Positions 6,985 to 15,783 of a DNA stretch of 20,766 bases are shown in pieces. The notes beneath the pieces were generated by a model. The model had not been told where the DNA came from. It searched no databases and saw nothing but the letters and a program-made list of their open reading frames with translations. The stretch comes from Desulfobacterales bacterium. Its GTDB lineage: Bacteria > Desulfobacterota > Desulfobacteria > Desulfobacterales > JASFBJ01. Numbering within the stretch: position 1 is the first letter of the stretch; the number at the start of each line of letters is the position of its first letter. Location: NCBI GenBank assembly GCA_030149585.1, contig JASFBJ010000019.1, forward strand, positions 1 to 20,766, read 5' to 3'. Made by a program: the position numbers and the translations under genes.

Positions 6985-8643
6985 TTATTCAATAATTTTT
7001 TGATAATTTTTTCTGATCCATTTTTTATTGATTTTTCCAACACCTGTTTTTGCAATGGAATCAACCACTACAATCTTACATTGAGCCAGATATTCAATAT
7101 TGCCTTCATTACTGATGGTTTTCATAAGAAAATCATAAATCTCATTATTAGTTATATCTGGAATAAACTTATCTTTAACAAGTACTAAAGCCAGCGGTAT
7201 TTCACCCCATTTTTTATCAGGTATACCAACAACCACGGCTTCATTAACAGCTATATGCTTATTAAGGATCTCTTCAAGCTGGAAAGATGAGATAATTTCA
7301 CCTCCGATTTTTATAACATCTTTGATACGATCGGTAATTTGCAGATACCCGTTATTATCAATAAAGCCAATATCCCCTGTATGAAGCCAGCCACCTTCCC
7401 ATAATTTTTCACTTTTTTCTTTATCTTTTAAATACCCCTGGGTCAGCCAGGGCCCCCTGGCTATAATTTCTCCCGAGCTTTTGCCGTCCCTTGAAACCGG
7501 CTTGCCGGATTTATCCACTATATCAAGTAAAATATTTGGTACAGGAAGTCCGGTTCGACAACGAATTTTTATCTGATCTTCGAGATCCCATGCGAGCATA
7601 TGAGGTTTTAACCGGGTTATTGTCAATAAGGGACAGGTCTCAGACAGCCCGTATCCTGTAAAAAGATTAATACCAAGTTCAAGAGCTGTTCGACAAAGGC
7701 TTTTTGAAAGTGGTGAGCCGCCGATAATTACCTTCCAGCCGGATAAATCAATTTTTTTAGCTGCCGGGCTGTTAACAATCATATGCATAATAGTTGGAAC
7801 ACAGTGAGAAAAGGTAACTCCTTCTCCGATTATCAGTTTCAGCAGAATTTCAGGTTCATATCTCCCGGGATATACCTGTTTGGCACCCAATAATGTCATA
7901 AGAAATGGAACACCCCAGGCATGAACGTGAAACATGGGGGTCAAGGGCATATATACATCTTCGGAATTAATATTTGCCTGTGATTTATATGCGCAAAGAG
8001 CCGCCATAATGCCATATGTATGCAAAAGTATCTGCCTGTGTGTGAAAAATACTCCTTTTGGCCTGCCCGTTGTTCCTGTTGTGTAAAAAATAGTGGCTAC
8101 TGTATTTTCATTAAAATCAGGAAAATAATAATCACTGCTGCTCTTTGCAAGAAGTTCTTCATATTCACCGCATATGTCAAAAGTGGTATCCGGAGCTCTC
8201 TTTTCATCGCTAAGCAGTACTATTTTTTTTACTGTTTTCAGATTTTCCCTGATTGATTCCAAAAGAGAAATGAAATCCACGTTAACCAGAATTACAACAT
8301 CTTCAGCATGGCAGAGTGTGTAGCTCAGTTGTTCAAGGGAGAGACGCACATTAATGGTGTGCAGCACAGCACCCATCATGGGGATGGCAAAAAAAGCCTC
8401 AAGGTAGCGATGACTGTCCCAGTCCATTACCGCCACAGTATCTCCTTGTTTTACGCCAAGCCGCTCCAGGACACCGGCTAATTTTGCAACCCGCTTAATA
8501 AAGGTTGCGTAACTATAACGCACCTTATCCCGATAAATGATTTCCTGCTCAGAAGAATAGATTGATGGCGTTGTCAGTATGTTTTTTATAAGAAGCGGAG
8601 AGTTACAGGCTTCCTTGGCAGGTTGCATTCCTTTGATATTCAT
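6985..8643 (-). CDS. AMP-forming acyl-CoA ligase, AlkK-like (copy 2)
   Basis: This is a 552-residue ANL-superfamily ligase, clearly homologous to its downstream neighbour but diverged. It shows YTTGTTGRPKG (187-197), TGYGLSETCP (A5), LHTGDIGFID (A7), ITDRIKDVIKIGGEIIS (hinge) and the C-terminal lysine in AKTGVGKINKK. The segment DSHRYLEAFFAIPMMGAVLH and the following N-V-R-L-S-L-E-Q run are characteristic of the AlkK medium-chain group. The likely reaction is carboxylate + ATP + CoA to acyl-CoA + AMP + PPi in the cytoplasm; the substrate is unknown. The ribosome site before the ATG at 8643 is weak (AAGAG). It lies 188 nt downstream of the response regulator gene, so the two-component system may control it. 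Confidence 0.92.
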   Translation of the reverse strand: MNIKGMQPAKEACNSPLLIKNILTTPSIYSSEQEIIYRDKVRYSYATFIKRVAKLAGVLERLGVKQGDTVAVMDWDSHRYLEAFFAIPMMGAVLHTINVRLSLEQLSYTLCHAEDVVILVNVDFISLLESIRENLKTVKKIVLLSDEKRAPDTTFDICGEYEELLAKSSSDYYFPDFNENTVATIFYTTGTTGRPKGVFFTHRQILLHTYGIMAALCAYKSQANINSEDVYMPLTPMFHVHAWGVPFLMTLLGAKQVYPGRYEPEILLKLIIGEGVTFSHCVPTIMHMIVNSPAAKKIDLSGWKVIIGGSPLSKSLCRTALELGINLFTGYGLSETCPLLTITRLKPHMLAWDLEDQIKIRCRTGLPVPNILLDIVDKSGKPVSRDGKSSGEIIARGPWLTQGYLKDKEKSEKLWEGGWLHTGDIGFIDNNGYLQITDRIKDVIKIGGEIISSFQLEEILNKHIAVNEAVVVGIPDKKWGEIPLALVLVKDKFIPDITNNEIYDFLMKTISNEGNIEYLAQCKIVVVDSIAKTGVGKINKKWIRKNYQKIIE

Positions 8644-8692
8644 TTTTCAATACTCTTTTGTCAAAGCCACATATTAAAACAGCCTTATACCG

Positions 8693-8727
8693 ACAGCCAA
8701 AGATATAAAATATTTACTTTGGGCTGT
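8693..8727. other. Inverted repeat between response regulator and ligase copy 2
   Basis: ACAGCCAAAG (8693-8702) and CTTTGGGCTGT (8717-8727) pair with one bulged G. The hairpin lies 50 nt before the ligase copy 2 start and about 105 nt after the regulator stop. On the + strand a T-rich run follows it, but both neighbours run leftwards, so it is not an obvious terminator for them. It could be an operator or a leader hairpin. Confidence 0.35.
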
Positions 8728-8818
8728 ATTTTTTCTTTTAAAATTTATACTGGATGACCGGAAAATCGTCAATCCGTACTAAAGCTATTTTTGTGTATAA
8801 TAAAGAAGTAAATTTGAT

Positions 8819-8835
8819 GTAGGTTGATCACCTAC
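8819..8835. other. Small palindrome over the response regulator stop codon
   Basis: GTAGGT (8819-8824) and ACCTAC (8830-8835) form a perfect 6-bp stem with a 5-nt loop. It includes the TAG stop of the response regulator (+ strand 8832-8834). It may be a weak terminator or mRNA-end hairpin for the kinase-regulator operon; there is no U-run after it. Confidence 0.3.
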
Positions 8836-9509
8836 CTGTTTTGGCGCGGTGTCTTGAAAATTTCGGTTTCTACCCAAAGGACAGCGTATTTCACTAATTC
8901 AGCGCCATGCTTTAAAGATAATTTCTCTTTAATTCTTTCCCTGTATGTCCCAATGGTTTTAACACTTATATTTAATTGATCTGCTATTTCACCTGAGGAA
9001 AGGCCTTTGCCGATAAGTTGAAATACTTCCATTTCACGATCCGTTAATCTATCTATCAATGGTTTTTGAAAGGACTCCGGCTGGGTTTGAAATTTATTGA
9101 GAATACCGGCCATTATATTTTGACTTACATAAATATTACCGGCAAGAATCTGGTGGATTGCATTTACAACAGATTCAGAAGCTTCCTGCTTCATAACATA
9201 GCCTCTTGCTCCTGCCAGCAGGCAGCGCTCAGCGTGAATTGATTCATCGTGCATTGAAAGAACAAGAGTCGGTATTTTTTTATTTAATCTTTTGATCTCC
9301 TTTATAATTTCAATGCCGTTACTGCTTTTGAGTGAAAGGTCGACTATCACTAGATCGGGTTCAAGCTTATCAATAGCTTTAAAAGCGCTGGAAACATTAT
9401 CAGCATTCCCGCAGATAAAAAGATCATTTTCCTGATTGATCAGTTCAGTCATTCCCATACGAAAGATGGGATGATCTTCTATAATTAAAATTTTATTTCT
9501 GGCTCTCAT
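8832..9509 (-). CDS. NarL/LuxR-family response regulator
   Basis: This 225-residue DNA-binding response regulator has an N-terminal receiver with the acidic pair E11/D12 and phospho-acceptor D57 in LVIVDLSL. The switch Ser is in LVLSMHDE, and the conserved Lys is in GYVMKQEAS. The C-terminal LuxR/GerE helix-turn-helix begins near LTDREMEVFQLIGKGLSSGEIA and ends VKTIGTYRERIKEKL, complete and of normal length. The start codon overlaps the end of the histidine kinase gene by 4 nt (ATGA), so the two are translationally coupled and form a cognate pair. The acyl-CoA ligase genes immediately downstream on the same strand are the nearest candidate targets, which is an inference from position only. 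Confidence 0.95.
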   Translation of the reverse strand: MRARNKILIIEDHPIFRMGMTELINQENDLFICGNADNVSSAFKAIDKLEPDLVIVDLSLKSSNGIEIIKEIKRLNKKIPTLVLSMHDESIHAERCLLAGARGYVMKQEASESVVNAIHQILAGNIYVSQNIMAGILNKFQTQPESFQKPLIDRLTDREMEVFQLIGKGLSSGEIADQLNISVKTIGTYRERIKEKLSLKHGAELVKYAVLWVETEIFKTPRQNR

Positions 9510-12094
9510 ACTTCTTTCTTGTTATTTTTCCAGGGCAAATTTAAAAGCACACTGACTCCACTGTCCCTATTATTTTTGATCTCTAAATCAGCACCTATAC
9601 ATCCGGCGCGATATTTCATAATTTGGAGTCCCATTCCATTTTGATTCATTTTTTCAGGTAATCCAATGCCGTCATCCCTGATTTCCAGTGTTAAAATATC
9701 ACTGTATTGCAACAGTGAAATAGATATATTTTGGGAATTTCCATGTTTAACGGCATTATGAATCGCTTCATGGGCAATATAGTAAATATGGGTTGCTTTT
9801 GTCTTATTAACAAAATCAATAGTTGAATTGCAAATCAAACAACACTCAATCCCATATATCTCTTTAACATTTTCAGCAAGTGAAATAAGCGAGGTTTCAA
9901 AGCCGGAATCAACCGGTTCCACCGGTTGCAGCCCCATTAAAAGCCTTCTTGTTTTTTGAATAGCCTCTTTAATCAGCACTCCGATTTTGTCGGATAGATC
10001 TGCATTATTTAATGCTGAATTTTCAAGTTGATTTTTCAGCACCTTGATTAAAGCCTCGATTCCGATGAGATGGGGACATAAATCATCATGAAGATCCCGT
10101 CCTATTTTTTCTCTTTCTCTCTCGCTGATATTTAAAATTTCTCTTTCCAGTCGCTTAGTTTTAGTAAGATCCTCAACAGTCGCAATCAAACAATTTTCAT
10201 CCCAAAGTTCAATCACTTCAGCGGAAATGATACCAATACGCAACTTGCCTGATTTTGTATAAAATTCAACTTCTCTATTAATAATCCGATCCTTTTGACG
10301 AAGAGCTGTAAGCAACTTGATGCCTGCCGGCCTGTTAGAAAAAAAATTTATTGAAAAAAGAGATTCATTTATTAGCTCAAAAAGGCTGTAACCGGTCATT
10401 TTAAGAAAACTGTCATTTACATTTATCATTCGACCGTTTTTCATTGTAGCGATAAAAATACCACTCGGGCTGGACCTAAACGCTTTGGAAAACATCTCTT
10501 CAGATATGCGCAAAGCATCATCCGCTTTTTTTCGGGCAGTGATATCCCGGCAAATACCGCTAAATCTCAAAGGTGTGCCATTTTTATCTTTTATCAGAGA
10601 TATTGAGGTCTCCAACAGACATTGCTGAGCGTTTTTTTTAATAACTTTCCAGTTAAAAATAGTGGCTGATCTGCCTAATTTTATTACTTTATCAAAAATT
10701 CGGACTAGTTCAGTTGAATTATCCTGATCAGTAATTTTTTCTTTATTCATACCACTTAACTCATTTTTTGAATATCCCAGAATTCTCAACATTGAACTGT
10801 TAAAGAAAATGAAATTACCATCTATGTCAATTTCATAATAGCCCTCTTGCATTTGTTCCAAAATGGTTTTGTATTTTTTCTCGCTTTCCCGCAAAGCATT
10901 TTCAGTCCGTTCTCTTTCTTTAATTTCAGCTCTTATATTATTATTATATCTTTCAATCTTTTCCATGAACTCATTGAAATATCTATTCAATTGACCAATT
11001 TCATCATTTTGGAGCCAGGACATCCGTACTGAAAGATCTCCATTGGCAGCTTTAGAAAGCCTGCTTGCCAGCTCACGCACAGGCCGTATAACAGAAGCAC
11101 TAATGAACATCGAGATGGGTAAAATGATTAATAGCATCACACCCATTATTATCAGCATATTATTTTTAATTATTTTTAATGGCGAATAAATTTCATCCAG
11201 GTATCCGGCAGAAGCAATAATCCAGTCATATTCAGGAATATAATTAAAGATAACGAGCTTTTGCCTATAGCCCTTTTCCTCAGGATTTTTCCAGGAATAG
11301 GTTAGTTTGCCGGTTTTCATGCTGCAAAGTTTTTGAATAAACTCGTTATTATTATAAAATTTCTCTTTGAGAATTTTATCTAATTTCGGATGAATAATAA
11401 GTTTTCCTTTGCTGTCAAGCACAAAAGAGTAGCCGGTTTTACCAAAACGCATTGATAAAATACTGTTTCGAAAATCAGAGGCATCTATGAGATGTTTAAA
11501 TTCTTCCTGATATGAAGACACGGATATAATCCAGTCCCAGGGCTCAAAATAGGTCATATAAAGGGCCTTGAATTTTTTTTGCGATTCACCTGGATTTTCC
11601 CATTCATATTCCAGATAACCCTCTTTCCGGTTTATCTGCTCTTTTATAAAGTTGCGATATAAAAAATTTTTATCTTTAACAGCCGGATTTGGATGAACAA
11701 CTGCAATACCCTTACTGTTAACGCAATAGATGTAGCCGGTTTTGCCTATTATTTGGCTGAATAGTATTCTTCGGGCATTATTTTTTGCAGTTTTTTCCGT
11801 AATCAAACCTTCTTTAAACTGACTGTAAATATCTTGAATTATCTCCCTGTTTTTTTCAGCAGCAGCCCTTAGACGATTTCTGATGGACGCAGCAGCAGTT
11901 GTTTGAACCATGGTCAAAATAGCGGATGTTGATTTTTTGAGTTCGCTTTCAATATTATTTTCAACTATTTTTTTTACCTGAGAATAGATGATATAATTAC
12001 CCAGGGTAATGGAAATGATAATCAGCAATAAATATCCGGCAAAAAGTTTGTAGCGAATATTCAGATTATGGAAAAAGCCTAAAAAAAATTTCAT
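9506..12094 (-). CDS. Membrane sensor histidine kinase: double Cache, HAMP, two PAS, HisKA_3, HATPase
   Basis: This large NarX/DegS-type kinase partners the LuxR-type regulator it overlaps. I use the ATG at 12094 (862 aa). The frame extends to a TTG at 12127, but that lacks a ribosome site and adds only 11 residues. Order: membrane helix near 15-40; a periplasmic sensor with two similar Cache-like modules (KTGYIYCVNSKGIAVVHP and KTGYSFVLDSKGKLIIHP, each ending in a W-D/Y-W-I-I-(S/A) strand); a second helix near 310-335; HAMP with VIRPVRELASRL; two PAS/PAC units (YYEIDIDGNFIFFN and IFIATMKNGRMINVN); HisKA_3 with the phospho-His in GRDLHDDLCPHL; and a HATPase with HEAIHNAVKHG (N-box), RDDGIGLP and GMGLQIM. 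Cache pairs of this kind usually bind small molecules such as organic acids or amino acids. That would suit the neighbouring acyl-CoA ligases, but the ligand is not known. Confidence 0.93.
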   Translation of the reverse strand: MKFFLGFFHNLNIRYKLFAGYLLLIIISITLGNYIIYSQVKKIVENNIESELKKSTSAILTMVQTTAAASIRNRLRAAAEKNREIIQDIYSQFKEGLITEKTAKNNARRILFSQIIGKTGYIYCVNSKGIAVVHPNPAVKDKNFLYRNFIKEQINRKEGYLEYEWENPGESQKKFKALYMTYFEPWDWIISVSSYQEEFKHLIDASDFRNSILSMRFGKTGYSFVLDSKGKLIIHPKLDKILKEKFYNNNEFIQKLCSMKTGKLTYSWKNPEEKGYRQKLVIFNYIPEYDWIIASAGYLDEIYSPLKIIKNNMLIIMGVMLLIILPISMFISASVIRPVRELASRLSKAANGDLSVRMSWLQNDEIGQLNRYFNEFMEKIERYNNNIRAEIKERERTENALRESEKKYKTILEQMQEGYYEIDIDGNFIFFNSSMLRILGYSKNELSGMNKEKITDQDNSTELVRIFDKVIKLGRSATIFNWKVIKKNAQQCLLETSISLIKDKNGTPLRFSGICRDITARKKADDALRISEEMFSKAFRSSPSGIFIATMKNGRMINVNDSFLKMTGYSLFELINESLFSINFFSNRPAGIKLLTALRQKDRIINREVEFYTKSGKLRIGIISAEVIELWDENCLIATVEDLTKTKRLEREILNISEREREKIGRDLHDDLCPHLIGIEALIKVLKNQLENSALNNADLSDKIGVLIKEAIQKTRRLLMGLQPVEPVDSGFETSLISLAENVKEIYGIECCLICNSTIDFVNKTKATHIYYIAHEAIHNAVKHGNSQNISISLLQYSDILTLEIRDDGIGLPEKMNQNGMGLQIMKYRAGCIGADLEIKNNRDSGVSVLLNLPWKNNKKEV

Positions 12095-12189
12095 ATAGAG
12101 GTCTGAGAACAAATCAAAAAAAATCAAGGAGAGTTATATAATGTGCCGGATGTTGAATCAGATAATTATGATAAGTTGTTTTTCGAGTG

Positions 12190-12250
12190 TTTCCCATGCT
12201 CCGGCGCAGGAACCAGTATGGTATTCGTTCCCACGCTGGAGCGTGGGAAC
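12190..12250. repeat. REP-like inverted pair (two palindromic repeats, opposite orientation)
   Basis: The right-hand copy is perfect: GTTCCCACGC (12227-12236), loop TGGA, GCGTGGGAAC (12241-12250). The left-hand copy is degenerate: TTTCCCATGC (12190-12199), loop TCCG, GCGCAGGAAC (12204-12213). The loops TGGA and TCCG show that the two copies point in opposite directions, 13 nt apart, as in BIME-type REP pairs. A third copy is at 18600-18623. Short open frames here that would encode a SHAPAWE-like peptide are translations of the repeat, not genes. Confidence 0.8.
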
Positions 12251-12284
12251 GAGCTTTATATTTCGCGGCGCCATTTTTTCCTAT

Positions 12285-12316
12285 AAGAAACTTGCGATTG
12301 ATCGAAAGAGTTTCTT
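12285..12316. other. Imperfect hairpin beside the REP pair
   Basis: AAGAAACT (12285-12292) and AGTTTCTT (12309-12316) are perfectly inverted, and CGAT/ATCG inside the loop can also pair. It lies 43 nt downstream of the end of the leftward CBS gene, so it may end that transcript. No T-run follows on the minus strand, so termination is uncertain. Confidence 0.4.
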
Positions 12317-12358
12317 GGTAGAAAGCGAGAACCACTAAAACGGAAATAATCCAAAAGC

Positions 12359-12913
12359 CTATTTTTCTGATTCTAAAATATATTTACTTATAAGACTAAA
12401 AATATCGGTTAAACGTAAAATACCGACAATATGGCTTTCTTTTGTAACAAGCAATGATTGATGCCTGCCGATAACAACAGCATGCAAAGCCTCACCCATA
12501 TTTGCTTCTAAATCAATCTTTTCTCCTTCAATCAGAGTATACATAACATCCTTTACTATTATATCTTTGACCCTGTTGCACATCATTTCGATACTTTCCT
12601 GCCACAGGCTATGGTCTTCTATGATAGATTTTATAAATTGCGTGCTTAAACCCGAAAGAGACATTCGATCAAATTTTCCAAGATTGTTATATTTGGGCTC
12701 CAAACTTCTGATAACGTCCAACTGGCTTAATTTACCTACGATTTCCTTATTTTTATTAAAAACCAGTATAGCACGATGCCTATAACTCTTTTTATCAAAA
12801 TCTTTTTGAGCATTTTTTAGGGATATAATAGCATCAACAAGAAAGCTGTCTTCGTCAATTGTCGCATATTCGTCTAAAGGTACCATAAACTCTTTTACTT
12901 TTAATCGCTTCAT
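12359..12913 (-). CDS. CBS-domain pair protein
   Basis: This 184-residue cytoplasmic protein is built from two CBS motifs and little else. The first begins at KVKEFMVPLDEYATID and includes VDAIISLKNAQ and HRAILVFNKNKEIVGKLSQLDVI. The second begins at RVKDIIVKDVMYTLIEGEKI and includes GEALHAVVIGRHQSLLVTKESHIVGILRLTDIFSLI. CBS pairs bind adenine nucleotides and act as energy or ligand sensors. Stand-alone versions of this kind are common in sulfate reducers, but their partners are mostly unknown. An AAGGAGA ribosome site 7 nt before the ATG supports the start, and a strong sigma-70-type promoter lies 48 nt upstream. It stands alone between the acyl-CoA synthetase (ADP-forming) gene and the histidine kinase gene, all on the same strand. 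Confidence 0.88.
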   Translation of the reverse strand: MKRLKVKEFMVPLDEYATIDEDSFLVDAIISLKNAQKDFDKKSYRHRAILVFNKNKEIVGKLSQLDVIRSLEPKYNNLGKFDRMSLSGLSTQFIKSIIEDHSLWQESIEMMCNRVKDIIVKDVMYTLIEGEKIDLEANMGEALHAVVIGRHQSLLVTKESHIVGILRLTDIFSLISKYILESEK

Positions 12914-12960
12914 ATTTTTTTCTCCTTAAAATGTTATATGACGATTCAATAATAATAATA

Positions 12961-12989
12961 ATTCTCTTAAAAAAACAGGTGGATGTCAA
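12961..12989 (-). promoter_or_regulatory. Sigma-70-type promoter of the CBS gene
   Basis: On the minus strand a perfect -35 TTGACA (+ strand 12984-12989) is followed after 17 nt by GAGAAT (+ strand 12961-12966), which matches the -10 consensus at four of six positions. The start codon at 12913 lies about 48 nt further. An (AAT)5-like run follows in the leader. Confidence 0.65.
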
Positions 12990-13095
12990 GTCATATGTGC
13001 ACAAACACCCTTGCCCATCATTTCGCCATGCAGGCAAACCAACATCCAGCGCAATTTTGTGGATTTATTTCTTTCCGTGCCCCTAACACAAAAAG

Positions 13096-15237
13096 TTATT
13101 TTTGCGCGAGCCCTAAGTCAGGCTCAGATAAAATAATTCTTATATCAGCAACAGTCGCACCCTTTCCTTCTTCATGAATAAGCAGGGGGTTGATATCAAG
13201 TTCTTGAATTTCCGGATTATCAAGAACAAGATCAGAAAGACTTATAATTAATTTCTGTAATGTTTCAATATCAGATTTTTTTTTGCCCCTGAAGCCGCTT
13301 AAAATTGGATAACTCTTTATGCTTCTTATCATCCGTATAGCATTATTTCTGCCGACCGGAGCAATTCTAAAAACAACGTCCTTGAAGATTTCAACAAAAA
13401 TCCCACCCATCCCAAACATTATCAAAGGGCCGAAAACAGGATATCGGTTCATCCCAAGAATAACCTCCCTGCCTGCAGTCGCCATTTTTTGCACAAGCAC
13501 ACCATCAACTACAGCATCAGGGTTATATTTTTTTGCATTTGAAATTATCTTCTTAAACGCCTCCTTGACTTCTTCTATGGTTTTAAGGCTGAGCTTTACT
13601 CCGCCTGCATCTGATTTATGAATAATCTGGGAAGACACAATCTTCATAACAACAGGATAACCAACTCGCTCGGCATGAGAAGCCGCTTCTTTTTCAGTTT
13701 GAGCAAGTATTGTAGGCAATGTATTAAAACCATAACTTTTTAAAACATCAAGACCATCTATCTCACCAAGATACATTTGTCCTTTGTTAAAACAGTCTGT
13801 AATAATTTTTCGGGCATTTTTCTTATCATGTTTAAACTTATATTGAGCAAGGCTCTGCCTGTTAAGCCATTTTGAGTATTTATATAGAATCCCAAGGGCT
13901 TTTGCAGTATTTTCAGGAAAACGATATGTGGGGATATGATTCTCCTGAAGAAGTTTAACCCCTGGAGAAACGTCAAATATTCCCATAAAACTGCAAGCTA
14001 TAGGCTTTTGCGTGTTTTTAGCAATTTTTATAACAGCTTTGGCGGTTCCAAGGGCGTCTGTCATTGATTGTGGAGTAAGAATCACCATTGCAGCATCGAC
14101 ATTTTCATCTTTAATGACTGCTAAAATGGCATTTTGGTATCGGTCATAGGATGCATCGCCAATAACGTCTACTGGATTATGAATATTCGCGGTGGAGGGC
14201 AGATGACTTCGAAGCGCATCAAGGGTATCATTATCAAATTTTGCAAGCTCGAGCCCTGCAGGCTCGGTCATATCAGTGGCAACTATTCCAGGTCCACCGG
14301 CATTTGTGATAATTGCAACACGGTTGCCGGCTGGTGTTTTTTTCTGAACAAACACCTCCGCATAATCAAAAAGATCATTTACAGTGTCGACTCTGATAAT
14401 ACCGGCTTCTTCAAAAATTGCATCATATACAGCTTCACTGCCGGCTATGGCGCCTGTATGTGAAGACGCGGCCGCTGCGCCTGCACTGGTTTTTCCAGAT
14501 TTAATTATAAGCACAGGTGTTGGGTTTTCTCCGGACGTGATCTTTTTAACCTCGTCAAGAAACTGCTGGCCGCAAACCCTGAGTTCTTCCATATAAATCA
14601 TGATTACATCAGTATCCGGATCCTTATGATAATCTCTTAAAAGGGCAAGCTCATCCACATCAGCCTTATTGCCAATGGATATAAACTTTGAAAAGCCAAA
14701 CCCCCTGTCAGCGGCAAAATCAAGAACCGCGGTGCATAGAGCACCGCTTTGAGAAATAAAAGATAAATTACCCGGCTTTGGCATACGTGTTGAAAAACTT
14801 GCATTGAGCCTTACTGATGTATGCGGATTTATAACACCAAGGCAGTTAGGGCCAACCATACGAATCCCAGCATCCTTGCACATACCTGAAATTTTGTTTT
14901 CAATTTCAAGCCCTTTCTCACCAACTTCGCGAAAACCGGCTGAAACAACAACTATGCCTTTTACGCCTTTTTCAATGCATTCCTCTACAGCTTTTAAAGT
15001 CGCCAGGGGCGGAAGTATTATCATGGCAAGATCAATATTATCCTCAATATGAAAAATTTTCGGATATGCTTTTACACAAAGGATTGATTTTGACTTAGGG
15101 TTAACAGGATAAAGAGTTCCTCTATAACCTCCCGTTAGAATATTCTGAAAAATATCATGGCCAACCTTGCCTGGCGAAGATGAAGCACCAATAACCGCCA
15201 CTGATTCAGGCGAAAAGATAGCATCTAAATTATTCAT
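13096..15237 (-). CDS. ADP-forming acyl-CoA synthetase (acetate--CoA ligase, ADP-forming; fused alpha-beta)
   Basis: This 713-residue enzyme makes ATP from acyl-CoA, ADP and phosphate, or the reverse: acyl-CoA + ADP + Pi <-> acid + ATP + CoA. The order is that of fused Acd proteins. A CoA-binding Rossmann domain comes first (VAVIGASSSPGKVGHDIF near residue 12), with GPNCLGVINP. The succinyl-CoA-ligase-like domain carries the phospho-relay His H260 in SSHTGAIAGS, matching the position of the alpha-subunit His in archaeal Acd. An ATP-grasp domain fills the last ~220 residues (YPVVMKIVSSQIIHKSDAGGVKL, then ELDINPLL). All parts look intact. AAAAGGA lies correctly before the ATG at 15237. Substrate range cannot be told; acetate, propionate, branched or aryl acids are all possible in the family. 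With the two AMP-forming ligases it makes three acyl-CoA enzymes in 10 kb. Confidence 0.93.
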   Translation of the reverse strand: MNNLDAIFSPESVAVIGASSSPGKVGHDIFQNILTGGYRGTLYPVNPKSKSILCVKAYPKIFHIEDNIDLAMIILPPLATLKAVEECIEKGVKGIVVVSAGFREVGEKGLEIENKISGMCKDAGIRMVGPNCLGVINPHTSVRLNASFSTRMPKPGNLSFISQSGALCTAVLDFAADRGFGFSKFISIGNKADVDELALLRDYHKDPDTDVIMIYMEELRVCGQQFLDEVKKITSGENPTPVLIIKSGKTSAGAAAASSHTGAIAGSEAVYDAIFEEAGIIRVDTVNDLFDYAEVFVQKKTPAGNRVAIITNAGGPGIVATDMTEPAGLELAKFDNDTLDALRSHLPSTANIHNPVDVIGDASYDRYQNAILAVIKDENVDAAMVILTPQSMTDALGTAKAVIKIAKNTQKPIACSFMGIFDVSPGVKLLQENHIPTYRFPENTAKALGILYKYSKWLNRQSLAQYKFKHDKKNARKIITDCFNKGQMYLGEIDGLDVLKSYGFNTLPTILAQTEKEAASHAERVGYPVVMKIVSSQIIHKSDAGGVKLSLKTIEEVKEAFKKIISNAKKYNPDAVVDGVLVQKMATAGREVILGMNRYPVFGPLIMFGMGGIFVEIFKDVVFRIAPVGRNNAIRMIRSIKSYPILSGFRGKKKSDIETLQKLIISLSDLVLDNPEIQELDINPLLIHEEGKGATVADIRIILSEPDLGLAQK

Positions 15238-15432
15238 GTTTTTCCTTTTAAAAAATATGTTAAAATTAGAAATTAATAAAGCGTTGAAATTAGAAAATTA
15301 ATTTTTGCTTTCAAGTTTCCATTCGTGAACAGCTAAGATTTGAATTATCTTATGCAATATGGCAAAAGCAAGAGATAAGCCATTTTTGCAAAAAAGATTT
15401 GTTGGAAAAAACAGATAGAATTAACATTTTGA

Positions 15433-15456
15433 AATAATGATATAAGCATCATTATT
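15433..15456. promoter_or_regulatory. Perfect palindrome in the cydB upstream region
   Basis: AATAATGAT (15433-15441) and ATCATTATT (15448-15456) are exact inverted copies separated by 6 nt. The form suits a dimeric regulator site. ATGAT/ATCAT half-sites recur at 15562, 15585 and 15593, so the same protein might bind several places. Confidence 0.4.
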
Positions 15457-15498
15457 AAAAATATCAATTTTTTATGTTATTAGATTATTACAACAACC

Positions 15499-15523
15499 AT
15501 ATCGAGACGAATATGTCTCATAT
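15499..15523. other. Hairpin in the cydB upstream region
   Basis: ATAT-C-GAGAC (15499-15508) pairs with GTCTC-ATAT (15515-15523), leaving one bulged C and a 6-nt loop. The function is unknown. Confidence 0.3.
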
Positions 15524-15765
15524 AACCCCATTAATATAGGTTAGAACATTTATTTGACATAATGATATCTATAAATATTTTTGGATGATCATATCATAAC
15601 TGATTGTAAATAAACATAATTTAAGAGCTTAATATTAAAATACCATCTCTTTAAAAAATAAAATTGCATCCGGCATGTTTCTTGATGGAAGGTATTAGCA
15701 AATACTGTTGGATTCTTGATAAAGATATTTAAAATGTGATTTTTTTACAAGCAATAAAAAGGCCG

Positions 15766-15783
15766 GTTGTAAATGTTGTAAAT
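15766..15783 (+). repeat. Tandem GTTGTAAAT repeat before cydB
   Basis: GTTGTAAAT occurs twice without a gap (15766-15774 and 15775-15783), 70 nt before the cydB start. The position close to the expected promoter makes a direct-repeat activator or repressor site possible, but chance duplication is equally plausible. Confidence 0.4.

Noticed and set aside
12095..12127. TTG start giving the histidine kinase 11 more residues
   Set aside because: No Shine-Dalgarno before the TTG; the ATG at 12094 gives a more natural N-terminus for a membrane kinase.
12114..12338. Small open frames on both strands encoding SHAPAWE-type peptides
   Set aside because: They are translations of the REP-like palindromes, which read open in several frames; no ribosome site.
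12945..12961. (AAT)n run in the CBS gene leader
   Set aside because: Only about five units; expected in AT-rich sequence.
13088..13103. CAAAAA-GTTA-TTTTTG palindrome at the end of the ADP-forming synthetase gene
   Set aside because: Pure A/T stem overlapping the stop codon; too unstable to call a terminator.
15671..15688. Possible sigma-54 promoter (GGCATG..TTGA) before cydB
   Set aside because: The -12 element reads GA instead of the essential GC, and it lies about 170 nt from the gene; too weak to list.
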